Part shown: positions 19,926 through 28,291 of the stretch, in pieces
Layout: each line of letters opens with the position of its first letter
How positions within the stretch are numbered: position 1 is the stretch's first letter
DNA from: Pelagimonas sp.
GTDB taxonomy: Bacteria; Pseudomonadota; Alphaproteobacteria; Rhodobacterales; Rhodobacteraceae
Assembly (NCBI GenBank): GCA_025210455.1
Contig: JAOARQ010000017.1
Span: 143,705-207,704, forward strand
Reading direction: 5' to 3'
DNA: 64,000 bases
Notes under the pieces: model-generated
What the model was told of the DNA's origin: nothing
Seen by the model: only the letters and a program-made list of their open reading frames with translations
The model's database searches: none
Program-made: the position numbers and the translations under genes

Positions 19926-21470
19926 TCAGTTTTCTTTGCCTTTGGCCAGTGTGATGCGCAGCGCATCCCAGAGCGAGGGCAGCAGGATCAGCGACACAGG
20001 GACAGCGGTGACGACAATAAAACTTTGAAGCTTCGACACCCCACCTGAGCCCACAGAGATCAGGATTGCCGCCATGATCCCCATGGCGATGCCCCAAAAC
20101 ACCCGCAGCGCAGCCGGAGGGTTGTCTTCGCGGCTCATGGTGGCCGAAATCACATAGCTCATGGAATCCCCGGTTGTGGCCACAAATATCGTGGTCAGGA
20201 TCAGGAACAGGATCGAGATCACAAAGCCCGCCGGCAGGTTTCCAGTGATGGCCAACAGCGCGGCAGGCAGGTTAAAGCCTTCAAACGCTTTGGAAATCGT
20301 GCCCGGCTCTGCCAGTTCCATCGAAATGCCGGTGCCGCCAATGATAGTGAACCAGAAATTGGTGACGATGGGCGCAATCACCGACAGCATGATGATGATC
20401 GACCGGATCGACCGCCCGCGCGACACCCGTGCGATGAACATCGCCATCAGCGGGCCATAGCCCATGAACCAGCCCCAGAAGAACACGGTCCACCAGCCCA
20501 GCCAGCCCGGCGCGCCAAAGATCCCGACCTCTCCACGATACAGCGCCATCTGAAAGAAGTTCGCCAGATAGGTGCCAAAGCCGGAAAAGAACGACCCGAA
20601 GATAAAGCCTGTCGGCCCTGCCAGCAGCACAAAGATCAAAAGCCCCGCCGCCAGAATCACATTCACCTTGGAGAGGATCTGAATGCCTTTTGACAGGCCT
20701 GTCATCGCAGACACGGTGTAGATCACCGCCAGCGCCGCAATCACCAGAACCTGTGTCACCAGACTGTCTGGCAGACCAAAGAGATCCGACAGACCATAGC
20801 TGACCTGCAATCCCAGAAATCCGATTGGCCCCACTGTTCCGGCCACCACCGCAATGATTGATGCCGCGTCAGCAATCAGACCAATAGGCCCGTGAATGGC
20901 GCGCTCACCGAACAGCGGATAAAGCAGAGTGCGCGGCGCCAGCGGCAAGCCCTTTTCATAGTGGTAATGCATCAGCATCACGGTCGAAAGCGACCCAAGG
21001 ATCGCCCAGGCCAGAAACCCCCAGTGCATAAAGCTCTGGGCGATGGCCGGGTTCACTGCCGCCTGCGTGCCGCCTTCGGCACCATAAAGCGGCGGGGAAT
21101 ACAGGAAATGCGCGATCGGCTCACCCGCAGCCCAGAAGACGCCGCCACCTGCCAGCAGGGTGCACATGATCATAGAGCCCCACTGAAAAGTGGTGAACTC
21201 GGGCGCGCTCAGCCCGCCCATGATGGCACGTCCGCCCGGCAGCACGCAAAGCACCAGACCAATCAGAAAGGTCGCCAGCAACAGAACCTGCCAATACAGG
21301 CCAAAATAGGTGGCCGAGACATTGAATCCCCAGTCGACCGCAGCCGAAAGAGCATCAAGGTTCACCAGCGCTGCAATACAGAACAGCGCGATAAATCCCC
21401 CCGATATCACGAACAACGGCATGTGGATGCGGTTGTCACGCATAGGTGTTTCCTGAGATGCCTGTGACAT
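19926..21470 (-). CDS. BCCT family (betaine/carnitine/choline-type) transporter
   Basis: A 514-residue membrane protein with about 12 helices. The BCCT signature is seen in the segment FFWGWFMGYGPLMAMFIARVSRG, together with WAAGEPIAHF and MHWGFLAWAI. These secondary transporters bring in quaternary amines, betaines and DMSP using sodium or proton gradients. The start MSQASQETPM has an excellent GGAGGAAAG site 1 base upstream of the usual window; a longer frame upstream is not supported. It lies in the catabolic cluster between the dipeptidase and the 563-residue unknown, so uptake for catabolism is more likely than osmoprotection (inference). Confidence 0.93.
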   Translation of the reverse strand: MSQASQETPMRDNRIHMPLFVISGGFIALFCIAALVNLDALSAAVDWGFNVSATYFGLYWQVLLLATFLIGLVLCVLPGGRAIMGGLSAPEFTTFQWGSMIMCTLLAGGGVFWAAGEPIAHFLYSPPLYGAEGGTQAAVNPAIAQSFMHWGFLAWAILGSLSTVMLMHYHYEKGLPLAPRTLLYPLFGERAIHGPIGLIADAASIIAVVAGTVGPIGFLGLQVSYGLSDLFGLPDSLVTQVLVIAALAVIYTVSAMTGLSKGIQILSKVNVILAAGLLIFVLLAGPTGFIFGSFFSGFGTYLANFFQMALYRGEVGIFGAPGWLGWWTVFFWGWFMGYGPLMAMFIARVSRGRSIRSIIIMLSVIAPIVTNFWFTIIGGTGISMELAEPGTISKAFEGFNLPAALLAITGNLPAGFVISILFLILTTIFVATTGDSMSYVISATMSREDNPPAALRVFWGIAMGIMAAILISVGSGGVSKLQSFIVVTAVPVSLILLPSLWDALRITLAKGKEN

Positions 21471-21537
21471 CTTTCCTCCCACTCCAAGAGACTGCACCCG
21501 CCCGGGCACAGTGAAGTTTTTCGTTTTACTGCTGGCG

Positions 21538-22521
21538 TTACGCTTGCGGGCCGAAGTTTTCGGCGAAGAAGCGATACCAGTTGCCCCCCATGATCGCGGC
21601 GACTTCGGGGTCACTCATACCGGTGGCCCGCAGGCCGGACTCGATGTTGCCGAAATGGCGGTTGTCCTGAAACCAGCTGGGCATCTGCGGAAACCCCGGC
21701 GCGGATTTTGATCCCTCGCCATAGTCGATTTCCTTGGTCCAGCGGCCGACGCGCATCCATTCAACCACGCTATCGGGCTGATCCTGACACAGGTCTGTGC
21801 CGATCCCCAGATGCTCGACCCCATAGTTGTCCGCCGCGCGCGCAATCATTTCGCAAAAGCTTTCGAGCGTGCAGTCGGATTTATCTTTCAGGTGGTGCGG
21901 ATAGACCGAAAAGCCGATCATGCCGCCATTCTCAGTCACCGCGCGGATCACCTTGTCACGCTTGTTGCGCAACGCCGGGTGCCAGTCATGTGGGTTCGCA
22001 TGGGTGATGGCGATGGGGCGCTGCGAAAACTCAGCCGCTTCGATGGTAGAGCGATCCGCGGAATGGCTCATGTCGACCACCAGCCCGACGCGGTTCATTT
22101 CCTTGACCACCTGTTTGCCCATGCGGGTCAGGCCCATGTCTTCGGCCTCATAGCAGCCTGTGGCCAGCAAAGACTGGTTGTTATAGGTCAGCTGCATAAA
22201 GCGCGCGCCAAGGCTGTGCAGGATTTCCACCAGCCCGATATCATCTTCGATCGGGCTTGGGTTCTGAAACCCAAAGAAGACCGCCGTGCGCCCGGTTTCG
22301 CGCGCTTTGTCGATGTCTGACGCCCACTGACCTTTCACGATCAGATCCGGGTATTGTTCAAACCAACGGTTCCACTTTTCGAAGTTCAACACCGTTTCAC
22401 GAAAGCTTTCGTGATAGGCGATGGTGACGTGGATCGCATCCACGCCCCCTTCGCGCAACTGGCGGAAAATCTTTTCCGACCAATTGGCATATTGCAATCC
22501 GTCAATGCGGTAACGGGTCAT
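21538..22521 (-). CDS. Membrane dipeptidase family protein (peptidase M19)
   Basis: 327 residues of the renal-dipeptidase/amidohydrolase fold. Recognisable parts are the metal region in NRVGLVVDMSHSADRS, PIAITHANPHDWHPALRNK and EHLGIGTDLCQD. The N-terminal HxD pair is replaced by DAIHVTIAYHE, a change also seen in bacterial members of unknown substrate. No signal peptide is present, so it is likely cytoplasmic. In this operon it may hydrolyse an amide or act on a non-peptide substrate that enters through the BCCT transporter. Confidence 0.88.
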   Translation of the reverse strand: MTRYRIDGLQYANWSEKIFRQLREGGVDAIHVTIAYHESFRETVLNFEKWNRWFEQYPDLIVKGQWASDIDKARETGRTAVFFGFQNPSPIEDDIGLVEILHSLGARFMQLTYNNQSLLATGCYEAEDMGLTRMGKQVVKEMNRVGLVVDMSHSADRSTIEAAEFSQRPIAITHANPHDWHPALRNKRDKVIRAVTENGGMIGFSVYPHHLKDKSDCTLESFCEMIARAADNYGVEHLGIGTDLCQDQPDSVVEWMRVGRWTKEIDYGEGSKSAPGFPQMPSWFQDNRHFGNIESGLRATGMSDPEVAAIMGGNWYRFFAENFGPQA

Positions 22522-22551
22522 GAGATGGTCCCTACTGTTGCGGGTGCGCCG

Positions 22552-22666
22552 GGCCCGACCTCGGGTGGGCTGCGCCGCAGTGAAAAGAAGAGATCCTCTG
22601 CCTGTCCCGAAACCGTTCTAGCTGTTGAACCGTTGCAATAGGCCCTCCCGGGGGGGAGGTCGGGCC
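22552..22666. repeat. Inverted repeat between aldehyde dehydrogenase and dipeptidase genes
   Basis: GGCCCGACCTC (22552-22562) is repeated as its reverse complement GAGGTCGGGCC (22656-22666). Just inside the second copy lies a G/C palindrome around CCTCCCGGGGGGGAGG. The roughly 115-base unit lies in the 195-base gap upstream of the dipeptidase start and could fold as a leader RNA or attenuator; I recognise no known riboswitch core. Confidence 0.5.
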
Positions 22667-22716
22667 TGGCGTGCCAGAGCGACACGCCTGATTTTGGCAA
22701 AGGGCGTCTGGCCCCA

Positions 22717-24165
22717 TCAGACCGGGCCAGCGCTGATATAAGCGGTTTTCACGGTGGTGTAGAATTCCGCTGCGGCCTTGCCCTGTTCGCGCGGCCCATA
22801 CGAGCTGTCACCGCGCCCGCCAAAGGGCACATGGTAATCAGTCCCCGCAGTCGGCAGGTTCACGGTCACAACACCGGTCTGTGCATTGCGTCGGAAATGC
22901 GTGGCGCGCGCCAGAGATTTGGTCACGATGCCTGAGGTCAGGCCAAAGTTGGTGTCATTGACGGTAGCCAGCGCTTCGTCATAGCTGCCCACTTTGATCA
23001 CCGAGGTCAGCGGGGCAAACATCTCTTCGCGGTTGATGCGCATATCATTGGTGGTGTTCAGGAACACGCCCGGCGACATGTAGAACCCGTCATGCGGCAT
23101 TTCCAGACGCGCACCGCCACAGGCCAGCTCGGCCCCTTCGGATTTGCCAAGCTCAACATAGCTCAGGTTCTCGTCCAGCTGCTGCTGGCTGACCACCGGC
23201 CCCATCTGTGTGCCTGCTTCCAAAGCGTGGCCCACTTTCATCGCCTGCGTGGCAGCAATCAGCTTTTCAACGAAAGCATCGTGGATGGCCTCGTGTACCA
23301 CCAGACGTGAGGACGCGGTACATTTCTGACCGGTGCCGCCAAAGGCCCCGCCAACGGCCAGAGTGACAGCCAGATCCAGATCTGCGTCGTCCATCACCGC
23401 CAGCGCGTTTTTCGACCCCATCTCCATCTGCACTTTGGTCAGGTTCTGGATCGCCGCTGATGCAATGCCTTTGCCCACCGGAACCGATCCGGTAAAGGAA
23501 ATCGCGTTCACCTTGGGGCTTTCCACCAGACGTTGACCAACCGAGCGCCCCGCGCCCATCACCAGGCTGAACAGTCCTTTGGGGATGTCCTGACGGTTGA
23601 TGATTTCAGTCAGGGCCACTGCAGACGCCGGGGTGATATTCGCCGGTTTCCACACCACCGCATTGCCATAGCACAGCGCGGGCGCAATCTTCCACGAAGC
23701 GGTCGCAGTGGGGAAATTCCAAGGCGAGATGATCGCCACAACGCCAACCGCCTCGCGGCGCACGTCAATTTCAATGTCCGGGCGCACGGAATCGGCGTTC
23801 TCACCAATCTGGCGCAGACATTCTGCGGCATAATAGGTGAAAAATTGCCCGGCGCGGTAGACTTCGCCTTTGCCTTCGGCCAGCGGTTTGCCTTCTTCAC
23901 GCGACAGCAATGTGCCCAGCTCTTCGGCACGCGCCATCAGCTCATTGCCGATGTTCATCAGCACCGCCTGTTTGCGCTCCAGCCCATAGGCCGCCCATTC
24001 ACGCTGTGCGATACGGGCCTGATCCAGCGTTGCTTCAAGCTGATCACTGCTGGCCTGTGCATAGACGCCGACCAGATCCGACAGATCAGAGGGGTTGCGG
24101 TTTTCAATTTCACCTTCGCCAGTCAGCCATTCGCCAGCAATCAGGTTCTTTTGGATATCGGTCAT
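22717..24165 (-). CDS. NAD(P)-dependent aldehyde dehydrogenase
   Basis: 482 residues of the ALDH superfamily, close in pattern to 2,5-dioxovalerate (alpha-ketoglutaric semialdehyde) and succinic semialdehyde dehydrogenases. Seen are SPWNFP, the coenzyme loop FTGSVPVGKGI, the general-base Glu in MEMGSKNA, the catalytic Cys in GGTGQKCTASSR and NREEMFAP. The start MTDIQKNLIAGEW is chosen by family length; GAGG lies upstream. It is the first gene of the minus-strand cluster and is divergent from a LysR regulator gene across about 110 bases. Confidence 0.9.
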   Translation of the reverse strand: MTDIQKNLIAGEWLTGEGEIENRNPSDLSDLVGVYAQASSDQLEATLDQARIAQREWAAYGLERKQAVLMNIGNELMARAEELGTLLSREEGKPLAEGKGEVYRAGQFFTYYAAECLRQIGENADSVRPDIEIDVRREAVGVVAIISPWNFPTATASWKIAPALCYGNAVVWKPANITPASAVALTEIINRQDIPKGLFSLVMGAGRSVGQRLVESPKVNAISFTGSVPVGKGIASAAIQNLTKVQMEMGSKNALAVMDDADLDLAVTLAVGGAFGGTGQKCTASSRLVVHEAIHDAFVEKLIAATQAMKVGHALEAGTQMGPVVSQQQLDENLSYVELGKSEGAELACGGARLEMPHDGFYMSPGVFLNTTNDMRINREEMFAPLTSVIKVGSYDEALATVNDTNFGLTSGIVTKSLARATHFRRNAQTGVVTVNLPTAGTDYHVPFGGRGDSSYGPREQGKAAAEFYTTVKTAYISAGPV

Positions 24166-24273
24166 TGGGTCATAGCCTCGCAAGGAATTCTTTCTTGGCT
24201 TATGGACTCTTGACGGCACTTCAATCAAACTCAAACTATTGAAGGTTAGTTCAGGAAAATTGAAGGCGCTGCC

Positions 24274-25179
24274 ATGGCCCTGAAAATCGAAATGCTGCGC
24301 GGCTTTGCGGCTGTTGCGCGCCACGGCAATCTGAGCGATGCGGCCGCGACGCTGGGGCGCACGCCTTCTGCTGTGTCGATGATGCTGAAACAGCTGGAAA
24401 CCCATCTGGGCGAGCCGCTGTTTGAAACCGACCGCAAGAGCAAGCTGACAGCTCTGGGCAGCTTTGTGCTGGAACAGGCCGAACGGGAATTGCGCCAGTT
24501 CGACAATACGGTGCAGGCGATCGAAGGCTTCGCCAAGGCCACCCATGGCCATGTGCGCATCGCCACTGTTCCATCGGTTGCGGGCACCCTGTTACCACAG
24601 GTTTTGTCTCATCATATCAATGACTTCGATAAGGTTGATTTACAGGTGCGCGATATGGATTCCGCATCCATCCTGCATGAACTCGCCCGCAATCGCATTG
24701 ATATCGGCATCGCCACCCTGACCGAAGCAGCCCCCGGCATTCACAGCCAGCTATTGCTGAGCGATGCCTTTGGCGTGGTCTGTTCCAAGCAACACCCGCT
24801 GGCCAAAGACTGCGCCCCTCTCACCTGGGCAGACCTTCAGGACTATCGTCTGATCGCCAATGCGCTTTCCGCCAGCATTCAGACAGAGGCCGCACAGGCT
24901 TTGCACCGCAAAGCGCTGTTGTCAGCGCATAACCTGACCTCAATCATGGCGATGGTACATGCCAATATCGGCGTCACCATCCTGCCGGAAATGGCCGTAA
25001 AAGCCGCGCATTTTTCTGATTTTTCCGGGCTATGTTTCCGCCCATTGAGAGATTCTCATGCGACTCGGGAAATTCATTTGCTGCGGCGCACCGATTCTGC
25101 CTTGTCTCCAGCGGCCAAATTGCTGGAACGTCACATCCTGAACACCACCACTGAGATCATCGAAAGAGATCTGTCATGA
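24274..25179 (+). CDS. LysR family transcriptional regulator
   Basis: 301 residues with an N-terminal winged helix (MLRGFAAVARHGNLSDAAATLG, then SAVSMMLKQLE) and a substrate-binding domain. It stands divergent to the aldehyde dehydrogenase operon, the classic LysR arrangement, so it probably activates that operon in response to a pathway compound. Its stop codon overlaps the start of the next regulator (ATGA), which means two different regulators are produced together. Confidence 0.93.
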   Translation: MALKIEMLRGFAAVARHGNLSDAAATLGRTPSAVSMMLKQLETHLGEPLFETDRKSKLTALGSFVLEQAERELRQFDNTVQAIEGFAKATHGHVRIATVPSVAGTLLPQVLSHHINDFDKVDLQVRDMDSASILHELARNRIDIGIATLTEAAPGIHSQLLLSDAFGVVCSKQHPLAKDCAPLTWADLQDYRLIANALSASIQTEAAQALHRKALLSAHNLTSIMAMVHANIGVTILPEMAVKAAHFSDFSGLCFRPLRDSHATREIHLLRRTDSALSPAAKLLERHILNTTTEIIERDLS

Positions 25180-26183
25180 CCAACCACCAGTCGCCCCTCA
25201 CTCTGGGCATTCTGATTTTTCCGGGCTTCCCCATGGCCTGCCTGACCTCCTGTATTGAACCGCTCAGGGGGGCGAATGAAATTTCGGGGCAAGAGGCCTT
25301 TCGCTGGAAGGTTGTCGCGGAAAGCGCCGATCCGGTGGCCTCATCCGCAGGGGTCAGCTTTGCCCCCGATGTGACCCTGTCTGATCTGGATAAGGTGGAT
25401 GTTCTGCTCTTTGTCGGCAGCCCCAACTCTCAGTTTGCAAACCCCAGCCGCGCCAATGTCGCGCTGCAGCAACTGCTGCGCAACAAGGTGCATCTTGGGG
25501 CGATCAGCGGCGGCGTCTTTGCGCTGGCCCGCACCGGGCTGACTGAAGAAAACCCCATGTCGGTGCATTGGTGTTACGAAGCTGCCTTTCAGACCGAATT
25601 CCCCGATATCCCGATCCAGAACACAGTGATCTGCCGCGACGGGGCACACACCTCGATTTCCGGGGCGTCGGCGGCCTTTGACCATATGCTATCGCTGATC
25701 GAAGACCGGCTGGGGGGCGATGTCATGGCCGAGGTGGCCTGCTGGTTCCAGCACCCTTTCATCCGCAGCGAGGCCATCAACCAGAAAACCCCGGCCTTTG
25801 CCACCGCCAAAAGCCTGGATCTTTTGCCCAAACAGGTGGTCAAAGCGATCCAACATTTTGCCGAACATATCGAAAACCCGGTGCAGGTCTCTGAAGTGGC
25901 CGAAGTGGTGGGCATGTCGACCCGCACCTTGGAACGCAGTTTCAAAGAGGCCACGGGCCAGAGCCCGGCGAAATACTATCGCAAGATGCGGATGCAGCAG
26001 GCGCGGCAGCTGGTGCTTTACACCTCGGATCCAATCACCGAGATTGGTTTTATGGTCGGCTATTCCAGCCCCGGCACCTTTTTACGTCACTACCGCGAAA
26101 GCTATGGCGTCACGCCTATCGCGGATCGGCGGGCCAAGAATTCCATGCGCGTCGATAGTTCTGATGCGATTCCATCGACTTAG
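25176..26183 (+). CDS. GlxA family AraC-type regulator (DJ-1/PfpI + AraC HTH)
   Basis: 335 residues. An N-terminal DJ-1/PfpI-like domain (LGILIFPGFPMACL to about residue 170) is followed by a C-terminal double helix-turn-helix of AraC type (VSEVAEVVGMSTRTLERSFKEATG, then ITEIGFMVGYSSPGTFLRHYRESYG). Regulators of this build include GbdR, CdhR and ArgR, which control betaine, carnitine and arginine use, in keeping with the BCCT transporter nearby. Start overlaps the lysR stop by 4 bases. A hairpin that can serve both strands follows. Confidence 0.92.
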   Translation: MTNHQSPLTLGILIFPGFPMACLTSCIEPLRGANEISGQEAFRWKVVAESADPVASSAGVSFAPDVTLSDLDKVDVLLFVGSPNSQFANPSRANVALQQLLRNKVHLGAISGGVFALARTGLTEENPMSVHWCYEAAFQTEFPDIPIQNTVICRDGAHTSISGASAAFDHMLSLIEDRLGGDVMAEVACWFQHPFIRSEAINQKTPAFATAKSLDLLPKQVVKAIQHFAEHIENPVQVSEVAEVVGMSTRTLERSFKEATGQSPAKYYRKMRMQQARQLVLYTSDPITEIGFMVGYSSPGTFLRHYRESYGVTPIADRRAKNSMRVDSSDAIPST

Positions 26184-26222
26184 GGTCAGAAGCCGCTGAG
26201 TTTCGATGCGCCAATACAAATC

Positions 26223-26246
26223 AGCCCCCGACAGCAATCGGGGGCT
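26223..26246. terminator. Bidirectional terminator hairpin
   Basis: AGCCCCCGA (26223-26231) pairs with TCGGGGGCT (26238-26246), a 9-bp stem with 6-base loop, between two convergent genes. The T tract after it is short. Confidence 0.75.
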
Positions 26247-26274
26247 TTGCAGTGCCTTGCGATCTCAAAAGACT

Positions 26275-27060
26275 TCAGCGGCCTTCAAACTCGGGCTTGC
26301 GCTTTTCCATAAAGGCCAGAACGCCCTCTTTGAAGTCGCGCGACCGCCCGCATTCCCCCTGATAGCTGCCCTCAAGTTCGAGCTGTGTCATCAGATCATT
26401 CCCGGTTGAGGCCATAAGCGCCTGTTTCACCCGCGCAAAGGCCATGGTCGGGCCATTGGCCAGATAGGCCGCGCGCTTGGCCACATGCGCCTCGAAGTCT
26501 TCATCCGCCACCGCTTCCCAGATCAAACCCCAGTCATCCGCCTGCCGGGCACTGATCTTTTCCGCAAATAGCGCCGCGCCCATGGCTTTGGCCAGACCAA
26601 TCTGACGCGGCATAAACCATGTGCCCCCCGCATCCGGGATCAGGCCGATCTTGGTAAAGGCCTGTAGGAAATAGGCGCTTTCCTTGGCGATCACCACATC
26701 CGCCGCAAGCGCCAGATTGGCCCCGGCTCCGGCCGCAGCCCCATTGATGGCGCTGATCACCGGCACCGGGCAATCATAGATCGCCTGCAACATGGGCAGA
26801 TACTCATCGCGCAACGTGCGTTCCAGATCGACCTCAGCTGCGTTAGACCGATCCCCCAGATCCTGCCCCGAACAAAAGGCGCGATCCCCCGCACCGGTCA
26901 GCACAACCACACGCCCTTCACGGCCACCGCGCGCAATGGCATCGGCCACTTCCGCACGCATCTGCGTGTTCAGCGCATTCATCTTTTCCGGACGGTTCAG
27001 CGTGACGGTCGCGATATTGTTTTCGACGCTATACGCAATCGTATCATATTGCATTTGCAA
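26275..27060 (-). CDS. Enoyl-CoA hydratase/isomerase, PaaG-like
   Basis: 261 residues of the crotonase fold. The oxyanion-hole segments are DRAFCSGQDLGD and NGAAAGAGANLALAAD; the PDAGGTWFMPR stretch replaces the second catalytic Glu with Asp, as in PaaG, the isomerase of ring-epoxidised phenylacetyl-CoA. MQMQYD offers two close ATG starts. No other paa gene is nearby, so the substrate assignment is tentative, while the fold is certain. It appears to be a single-gene unit. Confidence 0.85.
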   Translation of the reverse strand: MQMQYDTIAYSVENNIATVTLNRPEKMNALNTQMRAEVADAIARGGREGRVVVLTGAGDRAFCSGQDLGDRSNAAEVDLERTLRDEYLPMLQAIYDCPVPVISAINGAAAGAGANLALAADVVIAKESAYFLQAFTKIGLIPDAGGTWFMPRQIGLAKAMGAALFAEKISARQADDWGLIWEAVADEDFEAHVAKRAAYLANGPTMAFARVKQALMASTGNDLMTQLELEGSYQGECGRSRDFKEGVLAFMEKRKPEFEGR

Positions 27061-27126
27061 GGATCCCCTTCTGTTTGGGGGGCATCAAACACAGACGCCC
27101 CCGACAAAGCAAAGGGAAACGCCGCG

Positions 27127-27645
27127 TCAAAGGGTCTTTTTCACCTGAGCAATCACCGCCAGCGCCTCGGCGGGCGGGGCCTGTTCGATCCGTTGATAGC
27201 AAGACCCATCCTTTGCCCGCGCCACCATCTGATGTTCCACCATCGCCCGCCGAATCTGCGCCGCATCTTTGAACAGGCACATGCCGTGGATCAGGGTGCT
27301 GATCTCGCGCTCATGCAGGTCTGTCTGCGCGGGCAATTGCGCCCAAAGCGCCCAGAGACACAGTTTTTGCACCTGGGTTTTAGCAGGCCATTCCGCAAAC
27401 TTTCCCGCTTTGAAAAACCGCAATGCCCGGGCCACCTGCCTGTCATTGGCAATGGGCTGTACTTCTTGGATCTGCCGGGCTTTGAGATGCTGATAGTTAC
27501 GATATCCAGCGGCACGCGCAATCAGATTCAAGGTTTCCACATGCCCCGGCGGCTGGTCCAACCCGCTGCGCAGGGTTTTGGCAAATGCTGAAAGATCAGG
27601 AATGTTCAGCGCGATCACTTCGCGCGGTTGCTTGGGTGTAGACAT
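27127..27645 (-). CDS. DUF2087 domain-containing protein
   Basis: 172 residues. The N-terminal half resembles small helical domains that contain LIARAAGYRNYQHLKA. The C-terminal half is DUF2087: LHEREISTLIHGMCLFKDAAQIRRAMVEHQMVARAKDGSCYQR, a compact helical, DNA-binding-like fold often fused to metalloregulator domains. The start with AGGAAAG in front is preferred; a GTG 21 bases upstream is in frame. It is probably a regulator or nucleic-acid-binding protein; the target is unknown. Confidence 0.75.
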   Translation of the reverse strand: MSTPKQPREVIALNIPDLSAFAKTLRSGLDQPPGHVETLNLIARAAGYRNYQHLKARQIQEVQPIANDRQVARALRFFKAGKFAEWPAKTQVQKLCLWALWAQLPAQTDLHEREISTLIHGMCLFKDAAQIRRAMVEHQMVARAKDGSCYQRIEQAPPAEALAVIAQVKKTL

Positions 27646-27811
27646 GGCTTTCCTCGCCGATACCACCCCTTATCAAAGGGTTGGATGTCCGCCCTTGTCC
27701 ATGGGTATCCTCAACAGGTCCATGCAAGTTTTTAAAAGCAGGTTTAGCAAATGGCGGAGCCTGGGTGATCTGCCGACCCATGGCTGTGCCTAGCATCCCC
27801 TGATCAGCAGA

Positions 27812-28291
27812 TCAATCACCACGCAGGATTTCATCCAGCCGCTTTTGTTCTGCTTCGCTCAGCGCAGCCTCATTTGGGGCCGCGGCTTTGGCGCGGTTGC
27901 GGGTGTAATTCAGCCCAATCACCATCGCCAGCACAAACAGGATCGGCCCTGCGGCCCAAAGCAGCCAGTTCAGCCCCCCTGTGGTCGGTTTGAGCAACAC
28001 AAATTCACCATAGCGGGCGACGACAAAGTCGATCACCTCGTCATTGCTGTCGCCAGCGGTGATGCGTTCGCGCACCAGAACCCGCAGATCTTTCGCCAAT
28101 GAGGCGTTGCTTTCGTCGATGCTTTCGTTCTGACACACAAGGCAGCGCAGCCCGGCAGAAATATCGCGCGCGCGGGCCTCCTGCGCTGGATCTTGCAGCA
28201 TTTCGCTGGGTTCAACGGCCCAGACCGCGCCTGCCAGACAAAGCGCAGCGAGGACGCCCGCAAGGGCGGAAGAGCGGGATCGACGGATCAT
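27812..28291 (-). CDS. ccmH: Cytochrome c-type biogenesis protein CcmH
   Basis: 159 residues with a signal/anchor helix (about 9-27), a periplasmic thiol-redox motif LRCLVCQ (Cys50 and Cys53) and a C-terminal membrane helix. It reduces apocytochrome CXXCH cysteines during system I haem attachment. Overlaps ccmF by 4 bases, forming the maturation pair that acts with CcmF in the inner membrane. No CcmI-like TPR extension is attached. Confidence 0.95.
   Translation of the reverse strand: MIRRSRSSALAGVLAALCLAGAVWAVEPSEMLQDPAQEARARDISAGLRCLVCQNESIDESNASLAKDLRVLVRERITAGDSNDEVIDFVVARYGEFVLLKPTTGGLNWLLWAAGPILFVLAMVIGLNYTRNRAKAAAPNEAALSEAEQKRLDEILRGD

Noticed and set aside
22522..22716. Known riboswitch (for example glycine) in the leader
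   Set aside because: I could not match the conserved core of glycine, cobalamin or SAM riboswitches; only the inverted repeat is reported.
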